From NCBI GenBank assembly GCA_002353485.1, contig DEJS01000005.1, positions 62,001 through 126,000 of the forward strand: DNA of 64,000 nucleotides, in the 5' to 3' direction. The stretch is from Prevotella sp. UBA2742. GTDB taxonomy: Bacteria > Bacteroidota > Bacteroidia > Bacteroidales > Bacteroidaceae. Under the pieces are notes generated by a model. The model had not been told where the DNA came from. It ran no database searches and worked only from the letters and a program-made list of their open reading frames with translations. Every line of letters begins with the position of its first letter. Positions within the stretch are counted from its first letter, which is position 1. Shown here one piece after another: positions 35,308 to 43,755 of this stretch. The position numbers were made by a program, and so were the translations under genes.

Positions 35308-36580
35308 AGGCTTGTAGTTTTTTCAGGTAGTATTCGCGGAAGTCGCTCCAGCGGTAGTAGCATTCTTCGATGCTTCTCAGCGGCAGTCGGGCTTCGCACT
35401 CGTTGAGCAGTACCTTCACCAGTACGTCCCGGTCGTCAATACTCTCACGGTAGAACACCAGCTGCAGGTTGCCGGCCATGGGGAATATCTTGTAGTTGGC
35501 CCATCCGTGACGGTCCAGCGACTCAAGGTTGTCGGTAGCCAGTCCGTAGCCGTTGACGTCGAGCAGACATACCAGCGGCAGCAACACCGTATCGTGGCCA
35601 TAGCGTAGCTGTACGCCGGGGCGTTCGAGTTGCAGACAGCTGTCGGCCTGCTCTATGATGCGGCGCAGCAGGTTACGCTGTGTGTAAGGCTGCAGGCCTC
35701 CGCTGATGGTGCAGCCGCCAAAGTTAATGTACCACCAGGCGTTCTCCTTTTTCCAGTTCTGGTATATCTCTTCGTCGCTGAAAAGGTCGTACAGCGTAAT
35801 ATGCTTGCTGACGGGAGAGCTTTGTATGTTGCTGGCCAACTTGAAGAGGAAGTAGTTCAGCTTGCCGGCATCCAGGGTGTGACTGTAAACCGTGTCGTTG
35901 AACAGCTCCTGCATCAAATGGTTGTTGTGCTCATACTGCTGGGAAAAGTGGTTATATGCGGCCTGCGTGGCAGAGTCCATCTTCTGGGCGAAGAGACGAC
36001 GGTCCTGCTGGTTCAGGTAGTACATGTCGCGCTGGGTGGCATTATGGTGGATGACAGCCTTGGGGTTCATCTTCAGCAGCTGCAGCATGGCACTCTCCAT
36101 CGAGAGTATGCAGCGGGGCACCATGGTGCTGCGTGCGTCGACCTCCACGCTGTCGGCAAAGACTTCGGGGAAGCGCTCTACCATGCGTTTCATGATTTGC
36201 CGGTGCTGCTGTACACCCAGTTCGGTCAGCTCGCCCCAGCGGTCCCGGGCGTCCTGGCGTATCAGGCTCAGGCGGTGCAACACGTCACGCCCCAGGGCAG
36301 TGAGCTTGCCCAGCGTGTCGGCCTTGGCCAGCATGTGGTAGGGTATGTCATAGGTCTGAGCCTTGTTGTGGTAGCGCGAACCGTGGCGGCCATAGTGACT
36401 GATGTAGAAGGGCTTTTTCCCGCCGGGGGCAGCAGTCAGCTTGAGCTGCGAAGGGTAGGGGTAAGCCATATAGTTACTAGCCGAACAACGAAGGTTCCCG
36501 TGTATTTCGTCACGTATCGTTTGGGCCCGGAGACTGACGACTACGACTACCAAAGTCGCTATAATCAGTGTCTTCCGCAT
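35294..36580 (-). CDS. Exported histidine phosphatase (MINPP/phytase-like), copy 2
   Basis: 428 residues with signal peptide (LIIATLVVVVVSLRAQ). Motifs: YGRHGSRY (catalytic His and Arg pocket) and YGHDTVLLP (His-Asp). It shares long segments with the downstream copy (GGKKPFYISHYGRHGSRY, DARSTMVPRCILSM), so the pair is a tandem duplication that has diverged. It is transcribed from the divergent promoter at 36603-36634. Inositol phosphate hydrolysis is the likely role. Confidence 0.85.
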   Translation of the reverse strand: MRKTLIIATLVVVVVSLRAQTIRDEIHGNLRCSASNYMAYPYPSQLKLTAAPGGKKPFYISHYGRHGSRYHNKAQTYDIPYHMLAKADTLGKLTALGRDVLHRLSLIRQDARDRWGELTELGVQQHRQIMKRMVERFPEVFADSVEVDARSTMVPRCILSMESAMLQLLKMNPKAVIHHNATQRDMYYLNQQDRRLFAQKMDSATQAAYNHFSQQYEHNNHLMQELFNDTVYSHTLDAGKLNYFLFKLASNIQSSPVSKHITLYDLFSDEEIYQNWKKENAWWYINFGGCTISGGLQPYTQRNLLRRIIEQADSCLQLERPGVQLRYGHDTVLLPLVCLLDVNGYGLATDNLESLDRHGWANYKIFPMAGNLQLVFYRESIDDRDVLVKVLLNECEARLPLRSIEECYYRWSDFREYYLKKLQAYEER

Positions 36581-36601
36581 AACTTTCTTTGCAATTTGAG
36601 T

Positions 36602-36634
36602 GCAAATATAAAAAATATTCCTTATATTTGCAAG
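36602..36634. promoter_or_regulatory. Overlapping divergent promoters in a palindrome
   Basis: GCAAATATAA (36602-36611) and TTATATTTGC (36622-36631) are a perfect 10-bp inverted repeat. Each arm contains TATATTTG, a -7 box, reading outward in opposite directions. The minus-strand box has CTTG 20 bp upstream as a -33. The plus-strand -33 is weak. The arms serve the histidine phosphatases and the unknown gene at 36658. Confidence 0.6.
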
Positions 36635-36657
36635 CGAATTGGAAAAAAATTACACCG

Positions 36658-37338
36658 ATGGCTAAGAAACAAAGCACGTCATATCCCTTTCAGAAGGCTT
36701 TGGGGCAATGGCAGGATGACTATTGGCTGCTGCTGATGCAACAGTATCTGAGCAAGCCCGTTGGTATCAAACCCGTCTATTGTCGCAGCATGGTAGAGCT
36801 GAGTCTGGAGCTGCATATCACGCCCGAAGAGCTGCACCGTCGCCTGGGCGACATCGCACAGCTGCGCACTCCGCGCATTGAGCGCATCTGGCGCGAATAC
36901 AGCAGTAAGCCCCGGCTGTTGAGCCGTGCCGTCAGCCTGCTCAGGAGCATGAAAGGGTTCAACAGCGGAGGCGACTTCTTTGAAGGGGTAGAGATACAGG
37001 AGACCTTCGAGCGTGCCTTCCGTCCTCTTGACGAGGACCCCAGGCTGACCCCCGTCATGCTGATACTCGTGCTCGACCTCTACTTCCGGCTTACTCCCGT
37101 CACGATGGTCAGCGAAACGCCCGAGATACAGCAACTGGCCCGGCTGATGCACATTCCTATTGAACTGGTGGTCGATGTCTTGAACATCTACCAGCACTGC
37201 GACCCCTACCTGAAACGCCGCGACGTGGTCATACACCCCCTTATCGGTCCCTGTCAGCAGGTATGGCATCAGTATGGCAACGACGACCCCCGCCGGCTGG
37301 CCGACTATGCAGAACAGCTGAAGGCCTACTTCCGGTAG
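36658..37338 (+). CDS. Conserved unknown cytoplasmic protein
   Basis: 226 residues from the ATG at 36658; an in-frame ATG at 36589 would precede the promoter and is rejected. I recognise no named domain. The protein is mostly helical, soluble, rich in Leu/Arg/Gln, with no signal or membrane segment. It has an N-terminal 'PFQKALGQWQDDYWLLLMQQYL' and a central 'LTPVMLILVLDLYFRLTP'. The general look is of a conserved Bacteroidales protein. A 66-bp gap without a promoter leads to the GH3 gene, so they may be co-transcribed. Confidence 0.7.
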   Translation: MAKKQSTSYPFQKALGQWQDDYWLLLMQQYLSKPVGIKPVYCRSMVELSLELHITPEELHRRLGDIAQLRTPRIERIWREYSSKPRLLSRAVSLLRSMKGFNSGGDFFEGVEIQETFERAFRPLDEDPRLTPVMLILVLDLYFRLTPVTMVSETPEIQQLARLMHIPIELVVDVLNIYQHCDPYLKRRDVVIHPLIGPCQQVWHQYGNDDPRRLADYAEQLKAYFR

Positions 37339-37404
37339 CATCATGCCTCACCTGCCTTCCACACTACCCGCCTATACCCACCTGGCCCACAAAAAACCCA
37401 AAAT

Positions 37405-39741
37405 ATGAAGAAACTATTCACTACCGGAGCCCTGCTCCTCTTAACAGCAGCAACAATGACAGCACAAGTGAAACTACGTGTCGACAACATCGACGAAGTA
37501 ATGAAGGCAATGACCCTCGAGGAGAAAGCCCAACTGCTCATAGGCGGTGGCAACGACGCCTTCGTGGGCTCGGGTGCCATGCTGGGACACCAGAAGAAAC
37601 TGGTGGATGGAGCAGCTGGCACGACGGTAGCCATACCCCGACTGGGCATCCCCGCCACGGTGGTGGCTGACGGTCCTGCCGGCGTACATATCGACGCCCA
37701 TCGAGACAATACCGACCAGACGTTCTTTGCCACGGGATTCCCCATCGGCACCTGTCTCGCCTCAACATGGAACACCGACTTGGTTGAAAAGGTCGGACGC
37801 GCCATCGGCAACGAGACACTGGAATATGGCATCGACGTCATACTCGGTCCGGGCATGAACCTGCACCGCAACCCGCTGTGCGGCCGTAACTTTGAATACT
37901 ACTCGGAAGACCCCATCGTGACAGGACTCATCGGAGCCGCCGTCATCAAGGGCATACAGAGCCAAGGGGTTGGCGTCTCAGCCAAGCACTTTGCCGTCAA
38001 CTCCCAGGAGACGGCTCGCACGAAGGTGGACGAGCGCGTAAGCCAGCGTGCCATCCGCGAGCTTTACCTGAAAGGCTTCGAGACGGCTGTGCGCCAGTCG
38101 GAGCCGTGGACCCTCATGTCGTCGTATAACATCATCAACGGTGTCTACGCCCAGGGCAACAAGGACCTGCTGACCACCATCCTGCGCGACGAGTGGGGCT
38201 ACAAGGGTATCGTGATGACCGACTGGATTGGCAAGCGCGACAAGTTGCCCACCGAGCAGGAGGTTACAGCCGGCAACGACCTGATGATGCCGGGCTATCC
38301 TGCCCAGGCTGAGGACATCGTGCAGGCAGTAAAGGCTGGTCGTCTGGACATCAAGGATGTTGACCGCAACGTGCGCAACATGCTGGCATACATCGTCAAG
38401 ACGCCACGCTTCAAGGGCTACCAGTTCTCCAACAAGCCTGACCTGAAGGCGCATGCTGCCGTCACCCGCCAGTCGTCAACAGAAGGTATGGTGTTGTTGA
38501 AGAACACCGGCGTGCTGCCCATCCGCAACCTCAAGACAGTGGCACTGTTCGGTGTCAACTCGTATGACTTCCTGTCTGGCGGACTGGGATCAGGCTGTGT
38601 CAACGTACCCTACGTTGTCGACATGGTGACCGGTCTGAAGAACATCGGTGTCACCACCACTCCCCTGCTGACGGAGATATACCAGAACTACGTGAAGTAT
38701 GCCAAGGTCAAGCTGAAGGCAGACAAGAATCCCATCATGTGGTTCCTCGACCAAGGACAGCCCAAACTGGACGAGATAGAGATTTCAGACCGTTGCGTAC
38801 AACATGAGGTGCAGGAGGCCGATGCCGCCGTCATCACCATCGGACGACAGGCTGGCGAGGGCATGGACCGCAAGATTGACGGAGAGTTCAACCTCACCCG
38901 CGAGGAACAGGACATGATATTCCGCGTCAGTGACCAGTTCCACGCCCAGGGCAAGCCCGTCATCGTCATCATCAACTCGGGGTCGGTCATGGAAACCGTT
39001 TCGTGGCGCGACCGCGCAGATGCCATCCTGTGTGCTTGGCAACCCGGCGAGGAGGGTGGCAACAGCGTAGCCGACGTACTGACGGGCAAGGCTAATCCCT
39101 CCGGTAAGCTGACCATGACGTGGCCCATTGCCGCCACCGACCATCCCTCTACGCGCAACTTCCCACAAGACCTCGACATGTACACCTACCGCGAGATGCA
39201 GGGCTGGGACTCCGGCATCCCCAACGAGAGCTTCACCAACCACGAGGAAGACATCTACGTGGGCTATCGCTACTTCGACACTTTCGACAAGCAGGTAGCC
39301 TACCCCTTCGGTTTCGGTCTGTCGTACACCACCTTCGAGTTCTCCCAGCCTAAGGTGAAGGTGGGCAGCGACAAGGTGACGGTCACTGTCAACGTCAAGA
39401 ACACAGGCAGCGTGAGCGGCAAGGAAGTGGCGCAGGTCTATGTGACCGCTCCGAAAGGCACCCTCGAGAAACCCATCCATGAGCTGAAGGCTTTTGCCAA
39501 GACGCGCGAGTTGCAGCCCGGCGAGAGCCAGACACTACAGATGCAGCTCGCCGTGCGCGATCTGGCATCGTTCGACGAGGCCGGCTCACAGTGGCTCGCC
39601 GAGGAAGGACAGTACACCTTCCGCATCGGCTCCTCCAGTCGCGACCTGCCGCTCAGCGTCACCGCAGCCGTCAGCAGGTACACCGAGAAGGTCAGCAACG
39701 CCCTGGCTCCCCGGCAGCCCCTCAACGTGCTGAAACAGTAA
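37405..39741 (+). CDS. GH3 beta-glycosidase
   Basis: 778 residues with a signal peptide (LFTTGALLLLTAATMTAQ). GH3 N-terminal barrel with substrate and nucleophile motifs: 'VADGPAGVHID', 'SAKHFAVNSQETART', and nucleophile Asp273 in IVMTDWIG. The C-terminal alpha/beta sandwich and fibronectin III-like domain (FGFGLSYTTFEFS to ~760) complete the usual architecture. It releases beta-linked glucose or xylose from oligosaccharides in the periplasm. The next gene, GH67, is 30 bp downstream, pointing to hemicellulose (glucuronoxylan) oligosaccharides as substrate. Confidence 0.93.
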   Translation: MKKLFTTGALLLLTAATMTAQVKLRVDNIDEVMKAMTLEEKAQLLIGGGNDAFVGSGAMLGHQKKLVDGAAGTTVAIPRLGIPATVVADGPAGVHIDAHRDNTDQTFFATGFPIGTCLASTWNTDLVEKVGRAIGNETLEYGIDVILGPGMNLHRNPLCGRNFEYYSEDPIVTGLIGAAVIKGIQSQGVGVSAKHFAVNSQETARTKVDERVSQRAIRELYLKGFETAVRQSEPWTLMSSYNIINGVYAQGNKDLLTTILRDEWGYKGIVMTDWIGKRDKLPTEQEVTAGNDLMMPGYPAQAEDIVQAVKAGRLDIKDVDRNVRNMLAYIVKTPRFKGYQFSNKPDLKAHAAVTRQSSTEGMVLLKNTGVLPIRNLKTVALFGVNSYDFLSGGLGSGCVNVPYVVDMVTGLKNIGVTTTPLLTEIYQNYVKYAKVKLKADKNPIMWFLDQGQPKLDEIEISDRCVQHEVQEADAAVITIGRQAGEGMDRKIDGEFNLTREEQDMIFRVSDQFHAQGKPVIVIINSGSVMETVSWRDRADAILCAWQPGEEGGNSVADVLTGKANPSGKLTMTWPIAATDHPSTRNFPQDLDMYTYREMQGWDSGIPNESFTNHEEDIYVGYRYFDTFDKQVAYPFGFGLSYTTFEFSQPKVKVGSDKVTVTVNVKNTGSVSGKEVAQVYVTAPKGTLEKPIHELKAFAKTRELQPGESQTLQMQLAVRDLASFDEAGSQWLAEEGQYTFRIGSSSRDLPLSVTAAVSRYTEKVSNALAPRQPLNVLKQ

Positions 39742-39771
39742 ACCCCTATAATAAACTTATTATCATACATT

Positions 39772-41748
39772 ATGAGAAGACTACTATTATCACTATTCCT
39801 TGTTTCTCTTTCCCTGTCCTCATGGGCCGAAGACGGCCACCAGCTATGGCTGCGCTACCAACCCCTGAACCGGTGTAACGTGACGGCGACCACTACTACG
39901 CCCACCATCGATATTGCCCGCCATGAGCTGGAGACCTATTCCGACCGTCCACGCCTCACGCTGTTGCTCGACGACACGATGGCCGACGACGACGGCTTCT
40001 GCATACAGGGCGACACTATCCGTGCCCGTCGCGATGTCGGACTGCTCTATGCCGCCTACCACGAGCTGCGCCAGCAGCACACCAATGCCGTACATCGCGC
40101 CCTGCCCGTAGAGCAGCATCCTGCCTTCGCATTGCGACTGCTGAACCACTGGGACAACCTCGACGGCAGCATCGAGCGAGGCTATGCCGGCCAGAGCATC
40201 TTCTGGTCAGCAACCACGGCGGAAGCCAACAGTCCCACGAGCTCCGCTCGCTTAGACCTTCAGGTCAAAGAACTGTCCCACGAGCTCCGCTCGCTTAGAC
40301 CTTCAGGTCAAAGAACTGTCAACTGTCAACTCATCACGGAGTACGCTCGCGCCAACGCCTCCTTGGGCATCAACGGTACGGTACTCAACAACGTCAACGC
40401 CTCGCCCAACATGCTTACCACGTCCTATCTGCGCCAGGTCAAGAAGATAGCCGACATCCTGCGCCCCTACGGCATCAAGGCATACCTTAGCATCAACTTC
40501 GCTACCCCCATGGCGCTGGGTGATACCAAGACCGCCGACCCCCTCGATGCTTCCGTCGCACGCTGGTGGAAGCGCAAGGCCAAGGAGATATACCGCCTCA
40601 TACCCGACTTCGGAGGTTTCCTCGTCAAGGCCAACAGCGAGGGACAGCCCGGCCCCGGCGACTACCACCGCTCGCATGCCGACGGTGCCAACATGCTGGC
40701 CGACGCACTCGCACCCTACGGCGGCATCGTCATGTGGCGATGCTTCGTATATGGGGCCAACCATAAGGGCGAAGACCGCGTCAAGCAGGCTGTCTCCGAG
40801 TTTAAGCCACTCGACGGACAGTTCCGCCCCAACGTCATCCTCCAGACCAAGAACGGACCCCTCGACTTCCAGCCGCGCGAGCCATACAGCCCCGTCTTCG
40901 ACCAAATCAAGCAGACACCCAACATGGTCGAGCTGCAGATTACCCAGGAGTACCTCGGCCAGTCGCGTCACCTCGTCTACCTCGCTCCCATGTGGGAAGA
41001 GTTCTTCCAGCACGTCCCTGCCCGTCAGCTGAAAGGCATTGCAGGCGTAGCCAACATCGGACTCGACCGCAACTGGTGCGGCCACCACTTCTCGCAGGCT
41101 AACTGGTATGCCTTCGGGCGTATGGCCTGGCAGCCCTCACTGTCCTCCGAACAGATAGCCCGCGAGTGGCTCACACAGACCTTCACACCCGACGACTTCT
41201 TCGTACGAACCATGTCCCGTCTCATGCTCCTTAGCCGCGAGGCCTGCGTCAACTATATGATGCCCCTGGGCCTGCACCATATCTTCAGCTTCGACCACCA
41301 CTACGGTCCCGAGCCCGACGGCTTCAAGGCCGACTATCCGCTGGAGTGGTGCCCCGTCTACTACCATCAGGCCACGCGCGACAGCATCGGCTTCGACCGC
41401 TCCACCCGCGGCACCGACGCCGTCAGCCAGTACCGTCCCGACATGGCCCGGCTCTACGATAACGTCGAAACCTGCCCCGAGAACCTCCTGCTGTGGTTCC
41501 ACCGCGTGCCATGGACCCACCGCATGCACGACGGCTCCACGCTCTGGCAGTCACTACAATACCACTACCATCTGGGCGTCAGTTGTGTCGAGATAATGCA
41601 GACGGAATGGCGCTACCGGCTGCGCAACCATGTCGACCAGCAGCGCTGGCAGGAGGTCGACGACCGTCTCTCCGACCAGCTCGACAACGCCCGCCAGTGG
41701 CGCGACACCTGTCTCGACTACTTCGCCCGCTTCGCCGAGCACCCCTGA
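39772..41748 (+). CDS. GH67 alpha-glucuronidase with a repeat insertion
   Basis: 658 residues with a signal peptide (LLLSLFLVSLSLSSWA). GH67 features: 'LRLLNHWDNLDGSIERGYAG', 'YARANASLGINGTVLNNVNA', 'DFGGFLVKANSEGQPGP', and the late catalytic acidic pair region 'VELQITQEYLGQ' and 'FQPREPYSP'. It removes 4-O-methyl-glucuronic acid from xylo-oligosaccharides. Residues ~154-187 (SPTSSARLDLQVKELSHEL and onward) are encoded by a 43-bp tandem duplication plus an AACTGTC repeat. They fall between two conserved blocks, so this segment is an insertion that keeps frame. Whether the enzyme tolerates it is untested. Confidence 0.92.
   Translation: MRRLLLSLFLVSLSLSSWAEDGHQLWLRYQPLNRCNVTATTTTPTIDIARHELETYSDRPRLTLLLDDTMADDDGFCIQGDTIRARRDVGLLYAAYHELRQQHTNAVHRALPVEQHPAFALRLLNHWDNLDGSIERGYAGQSIFWSATTAEANSPTSSARLDLQVKELSHELRSLRPSGQRTVNCQLITEYARANASLGINGTVLNNVNASPNMLTTSYLRQVKKIADILRPYGIKAYLSINFATPMALGDTKTADPLDASVARWWKRKAKEIYRLIPDFGGFLVKANSEGQPGPGDYHRSHADGANMLADALAPYGGIVMWRCFVYGANHKGEDRVKQAVSEFKPLDGQFRPNVILQTKNGPLDFQPREPYSPVFDQIKQTPNMVELQITQEYLGQSRHLVYLAPMWEEFFQHVPARQLKGIAGVANIGLDRNWCGHHFSQANWYAFGRMAWQPSLSSEQIAREWLTQTFTPDDFFVRTMSRLMLLSREACVNYMMPLGLHHIFSFDHHYGPEPDGFKADYPLEWCPVYYHQATRDSIGFDRSTRGTDAVSQYRPDMARLYDNVETCPENLLLWFHRVPWTHRMHDGSTLWQSLQYHYHLGVSCVEIMQTEWRYRLRNHVDQQRWQEVDDRLSDQLDNARQWRDTCLDYFARFAEHP
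40232..40332 (+). repeat. 43-bp tandem duplication plus AACTGTC repeat inside GH67
   Basis: GTCCCACGAGCTCCGCTCGC starts at 40232 and again at 40275 (43-bp period, essentially identical copies). Each copy contains the palindrome GACCTTCAGGTC. The second copy runs into ACTGTCAACTGTCAACTC (40315-40332), identical to 16433-16450 in cysS. Confidence 0.88.
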
Positions 41749-42175
41749 ATGCTTTGCTACGGAGTGTCCTTTGCGGTGTAATTTCTTCAGTTCTTCAAGA
41801 GGGCAGCACGAGACCCGGAAACGGCGAACTTTTTTTAATCGTCGTTATTGGTTTTTGAGGGTCGTTAGCACCTCTAAACCCCTCGCAAACGCCCTGTAGA
41901 AAGGCCTTACGGAGAAAAAGGTGAATAAAGTGAATGGTGAATCCTCGGGCGTTTGGTGGGGGTTTATTAATATTAATTGGGGGGAGGAGTATATATATAT
42001 TATAACATTCTTTATTCTTGATAATAACATTATTATAATGGAAATTTTGCTCTGTCTGAAACGCCCGGCAATTCACCATTCACTTTATTCACTTTTTGGT
42101 TTTTGCCGGTGCCGGCGTTAGGCAAAACAGCGGTTTCGGTTTGTAAACCTTAATTACTTAAACTAACTAAATTTA
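41749..42175. other. Gene-free AT-rich region after GH67
   Basis: No credible gene is seen. It contains a GCTTTGCTACGG stretch (near 41753) that also occurs in the 22-bp array at ~4.53 kb, the left and right arms of a large inverted repeat, an AT-rich core with ATTAATATTAAT flanked by G-runs, and a (TA)n stretch near 41991-42002. Confidence 0.6.
41921..42091. repeat. Large inverted repeat with AT-rich core
   Basis: Left arm 41921-41953 and right arm 42059-42091 are complementary: 22 bp perfect (starting GTGAATAAAGTG), a 3-bp mismatch, then 9 bp perfect (CGGGCGTTT). The ~105-bp core is very AT-rich. No transposase is present. It could be a MITE-like element or a large 3' hairpin. Confidence 0.8.
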
Positions 42176-42207
42176 TTTGGCCGCCTGAAAAACTATGCCT
42201 ACCTTTG
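42176..42207 (+). promoter_or_regulatory. Promoter of the flavodoxin-fold gene
   Basis: TTTG (42176-42179), 20-bp gap, TACCTTTG (42200-42207). The coding start is 188 nt downstream, so there is a long 5' leader. Confidence 0.75.
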
Positions 42208-42395
42208 CACCAGAGTTCAGGGCGACGGCGGTCTACCGAGTGCACAGGTCCAGTCTTGCTCCACCCTTGCTCCAGTTTTTATCTAGTTCTTTATGTCAAA
42301 CTTGAAAATGGTTTAAAATTATGGCAAAATCAGTTTTGGGCTCTGTGGTGGCCAGGGCAAGCTGACAGGAGCCTACAATATAGACAAATACGCTT
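42208..42395 (+). other. Long 5' leader of the flavodoxin-fold gene
   Basis: About 185 nt without a recognised riboswitch. It contains a direct repeat CTTGCTCCA ... CTTGCTCCA near 42255-42275 and a 14-codon ORF from ATG at 42321 (MAKSVLGSVVARAS, stop 42363-42365). An overlapping frame (GKLTGAYNIDKY) runs across the gene start. Possible leader peptide or decayed gene. Confidence 0.35.
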
Positions 42396-43019
42396 ATGAA
42401 AGTACTTTTGATTAACGGTAGCCCCCGCAAAAAGGGCAACACATTCCTTGCCTTAAGCGAGGTGGCCAAGACATTAGAGGCTCAGGGCATTGAGTCGGAG
42501 ATAGTACAGATAGGCAACAAGGCCGTGCGCAGCTGCATTGCCTGTGGCCAGTGCCAGATGAAGCAACTGAACCGTTGTGTGTTTGATGACGACATCTGCA
42601 ACCGCATCAGCGAGAAACTCGACACGGTCGATGCCCTCGTCGTGGGTTCCCCCGTCTATTACGGTCAGCCCAACGGTGCCGTCCTGTCGCTCATCCAGCG
42701 CATGTTCTTCTCTGCTGGAGCCAAGGTGCAGAACAAGCCCGCCGCCGCCGTCTGCGTATGCCGTCGTGGAGGTGCTACGGCAGCCTTCGAGACGATGAAC
42801 CTGCCGTTCCAGATGATGAACATGCCGGTAGTCACCTCGCAGTACTGGAACATCGTCTATGGTCGTGAGGAAGGTCAGGCGGCTCTCGACACCGAGGGTA
42901 TGCAGACCATGCGTACGCTGGCCAACAATATGGCCTGGCTGCTGAAGAAAATCCATGCCGACGGACAGCCCGCCTATCCGGAGCGCGAACCTTGGGCACC
43001 CATGCACTTCATCAGATAA
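42396..43019 (+). CDS. Flavodoxin-fold NAD(P)H-dependent oxidoreductase
   Basis: 207 residues. N-terminal 'KVLLINGSPRKKGNTFLAL' is the FMN phosphate loop of the NADPH-dependent FMN reductase / iron-sulfur flavoprotein group. 'SCIACGQCQM' and a further Cys (NRCVFDDD) suggest an Fe-S site or redox cysteines, and 'VVGSPVYYGQPNGAVLSLIQR' is the second flavin segment. Cytoplasmic redox enzyme; the electron acceptor is unknown. It is monocistronic, convergent with radC, and preceded by a long leader. Confidence 0.87.
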   Translation: MKVLLINGSPRKKGNTFLALSEVAKTLEAQGIESEIVQIGNKAVRSCIACGQCQMKQLNRCVFDDDICNRISEKLDTVDALVVGSPVYYGQPNGAVLSLIQRMFFSAGAKVQNKPAAAVCVCRRGGATAAFETMNLPFQMMNMPVVTSQYWNIVYGREEGQAALDTEGMQTMRTLANNMAWLLKKIHADGQPAYPEREPWAPMHFIR

Positions 43020-43068
43020 TAGACACACCGACCAGCCTTGGAAGGTGACTGGCCTTTGGCTTGGCTTA

Positions 43069-43755
43069 CTATGTTCTACCTTGTTCGTGGTAGCTATAAT
43101 AGGCCCCGTCGGTGATGATGATATGGTCGAGGAAATGGATGCGCATCAGGTTGCAGGCCTGTTGGATGCTGGTAGTGATGGCGTCGTCGTGACGGCTGGG
43201 ATGCAGGCTGCCTGAGGGGTGGTTGTGGCATACGGCCAGAATGGTGGCGTTGGCCAGAAGGGCCTCTTTGATGATGATGCGTACGTCGACGCTGACTTCA
43301 GTGATGCCGCCGTGTGAGATACGAAGCTTCTTGATGAGGCGGTAGTTCTGATTCATCAGCAGAAGCCAGAACTCCTCCGTATCAAGGTCTTGCATCACGG
43401 GGTGCATGTGGTTGTAGATACGGGTGGCGGTGCCCAGGTCGGGACGTTCTTCGGGCAACTCCATCTGGCGGCGCTTGCCCAGTTCGCAGGCTGCCAGGAT
43501 GGTGATGGCCTTCGCCTCGCCGATGCCGTTATACAGGCAGAGGTCGTGGATGGTGCGCTTGCCCAGGGTGTTCAGGTTGTTGTTGCAGTCGGCCAGGACG
43601 CGCTTCATCAGCGATACGGCATCCTCCTTGGGCGACCCCGAGCCCACCAGGATAGCCAACAGTTCAGCATCAGTCAGTGCCGCAGCACCCAGCCGCATGA
43701 GTTTCTCACGCGGACGGTCTTCCTCTGCCCACTGGTTGATGTTGAGCTTATCCAT
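43069..43755 (-). CDS. radC: RadC-family JAB-domain protein
   Basis: 228 residues. The N-terminal helix-hairpin-helix region (~40-80, 'LYNGIGEAKAITILAACELGKR') and a C-terminal JAB/MPN+ domain with the zinc motif HNHPSG ... PSRHD are typical. The name radC is historical and a direct repair role is not established. Its start overlaps the end of the glycosyltransferase gene by 8 bp, so efp, GT2 and radC form one operon. Confidence 0.92.
   Translation of the reverse strand: MDKLNINQWAEEDRPREKLMRLGAAALTDAELLAILVGSGSPKEDAVSLMKRVLADCNNNLNTLGKRTIHDLCLYNGIGEAKAITILAACELGKRRQMELPEERPDLGTATRIYNHMHPVMQDLDTEEFWLLLMNQNYRLIKKLRISHGGITEVSVDVRIIIKEALLANATILAVCHNHPSGSLHPSRHDDAITTSIQQACNLMRIHFLDHIIITDGAYYSYHEQGRT

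Noticed and set aside
41795..42079. A 94-codon frame on the minus strand after GH67
   Set aside because: It runs through the inverted repeat and its AT-rich core, with low-complexity translation and no start-site signals.
43020..43068. Terminator between the flavodoxin-fold gene and radC
   Set aside because: Some GGCCAGTC/GACTGGCC-like complementarity is present but no clean stem with a U-tract.
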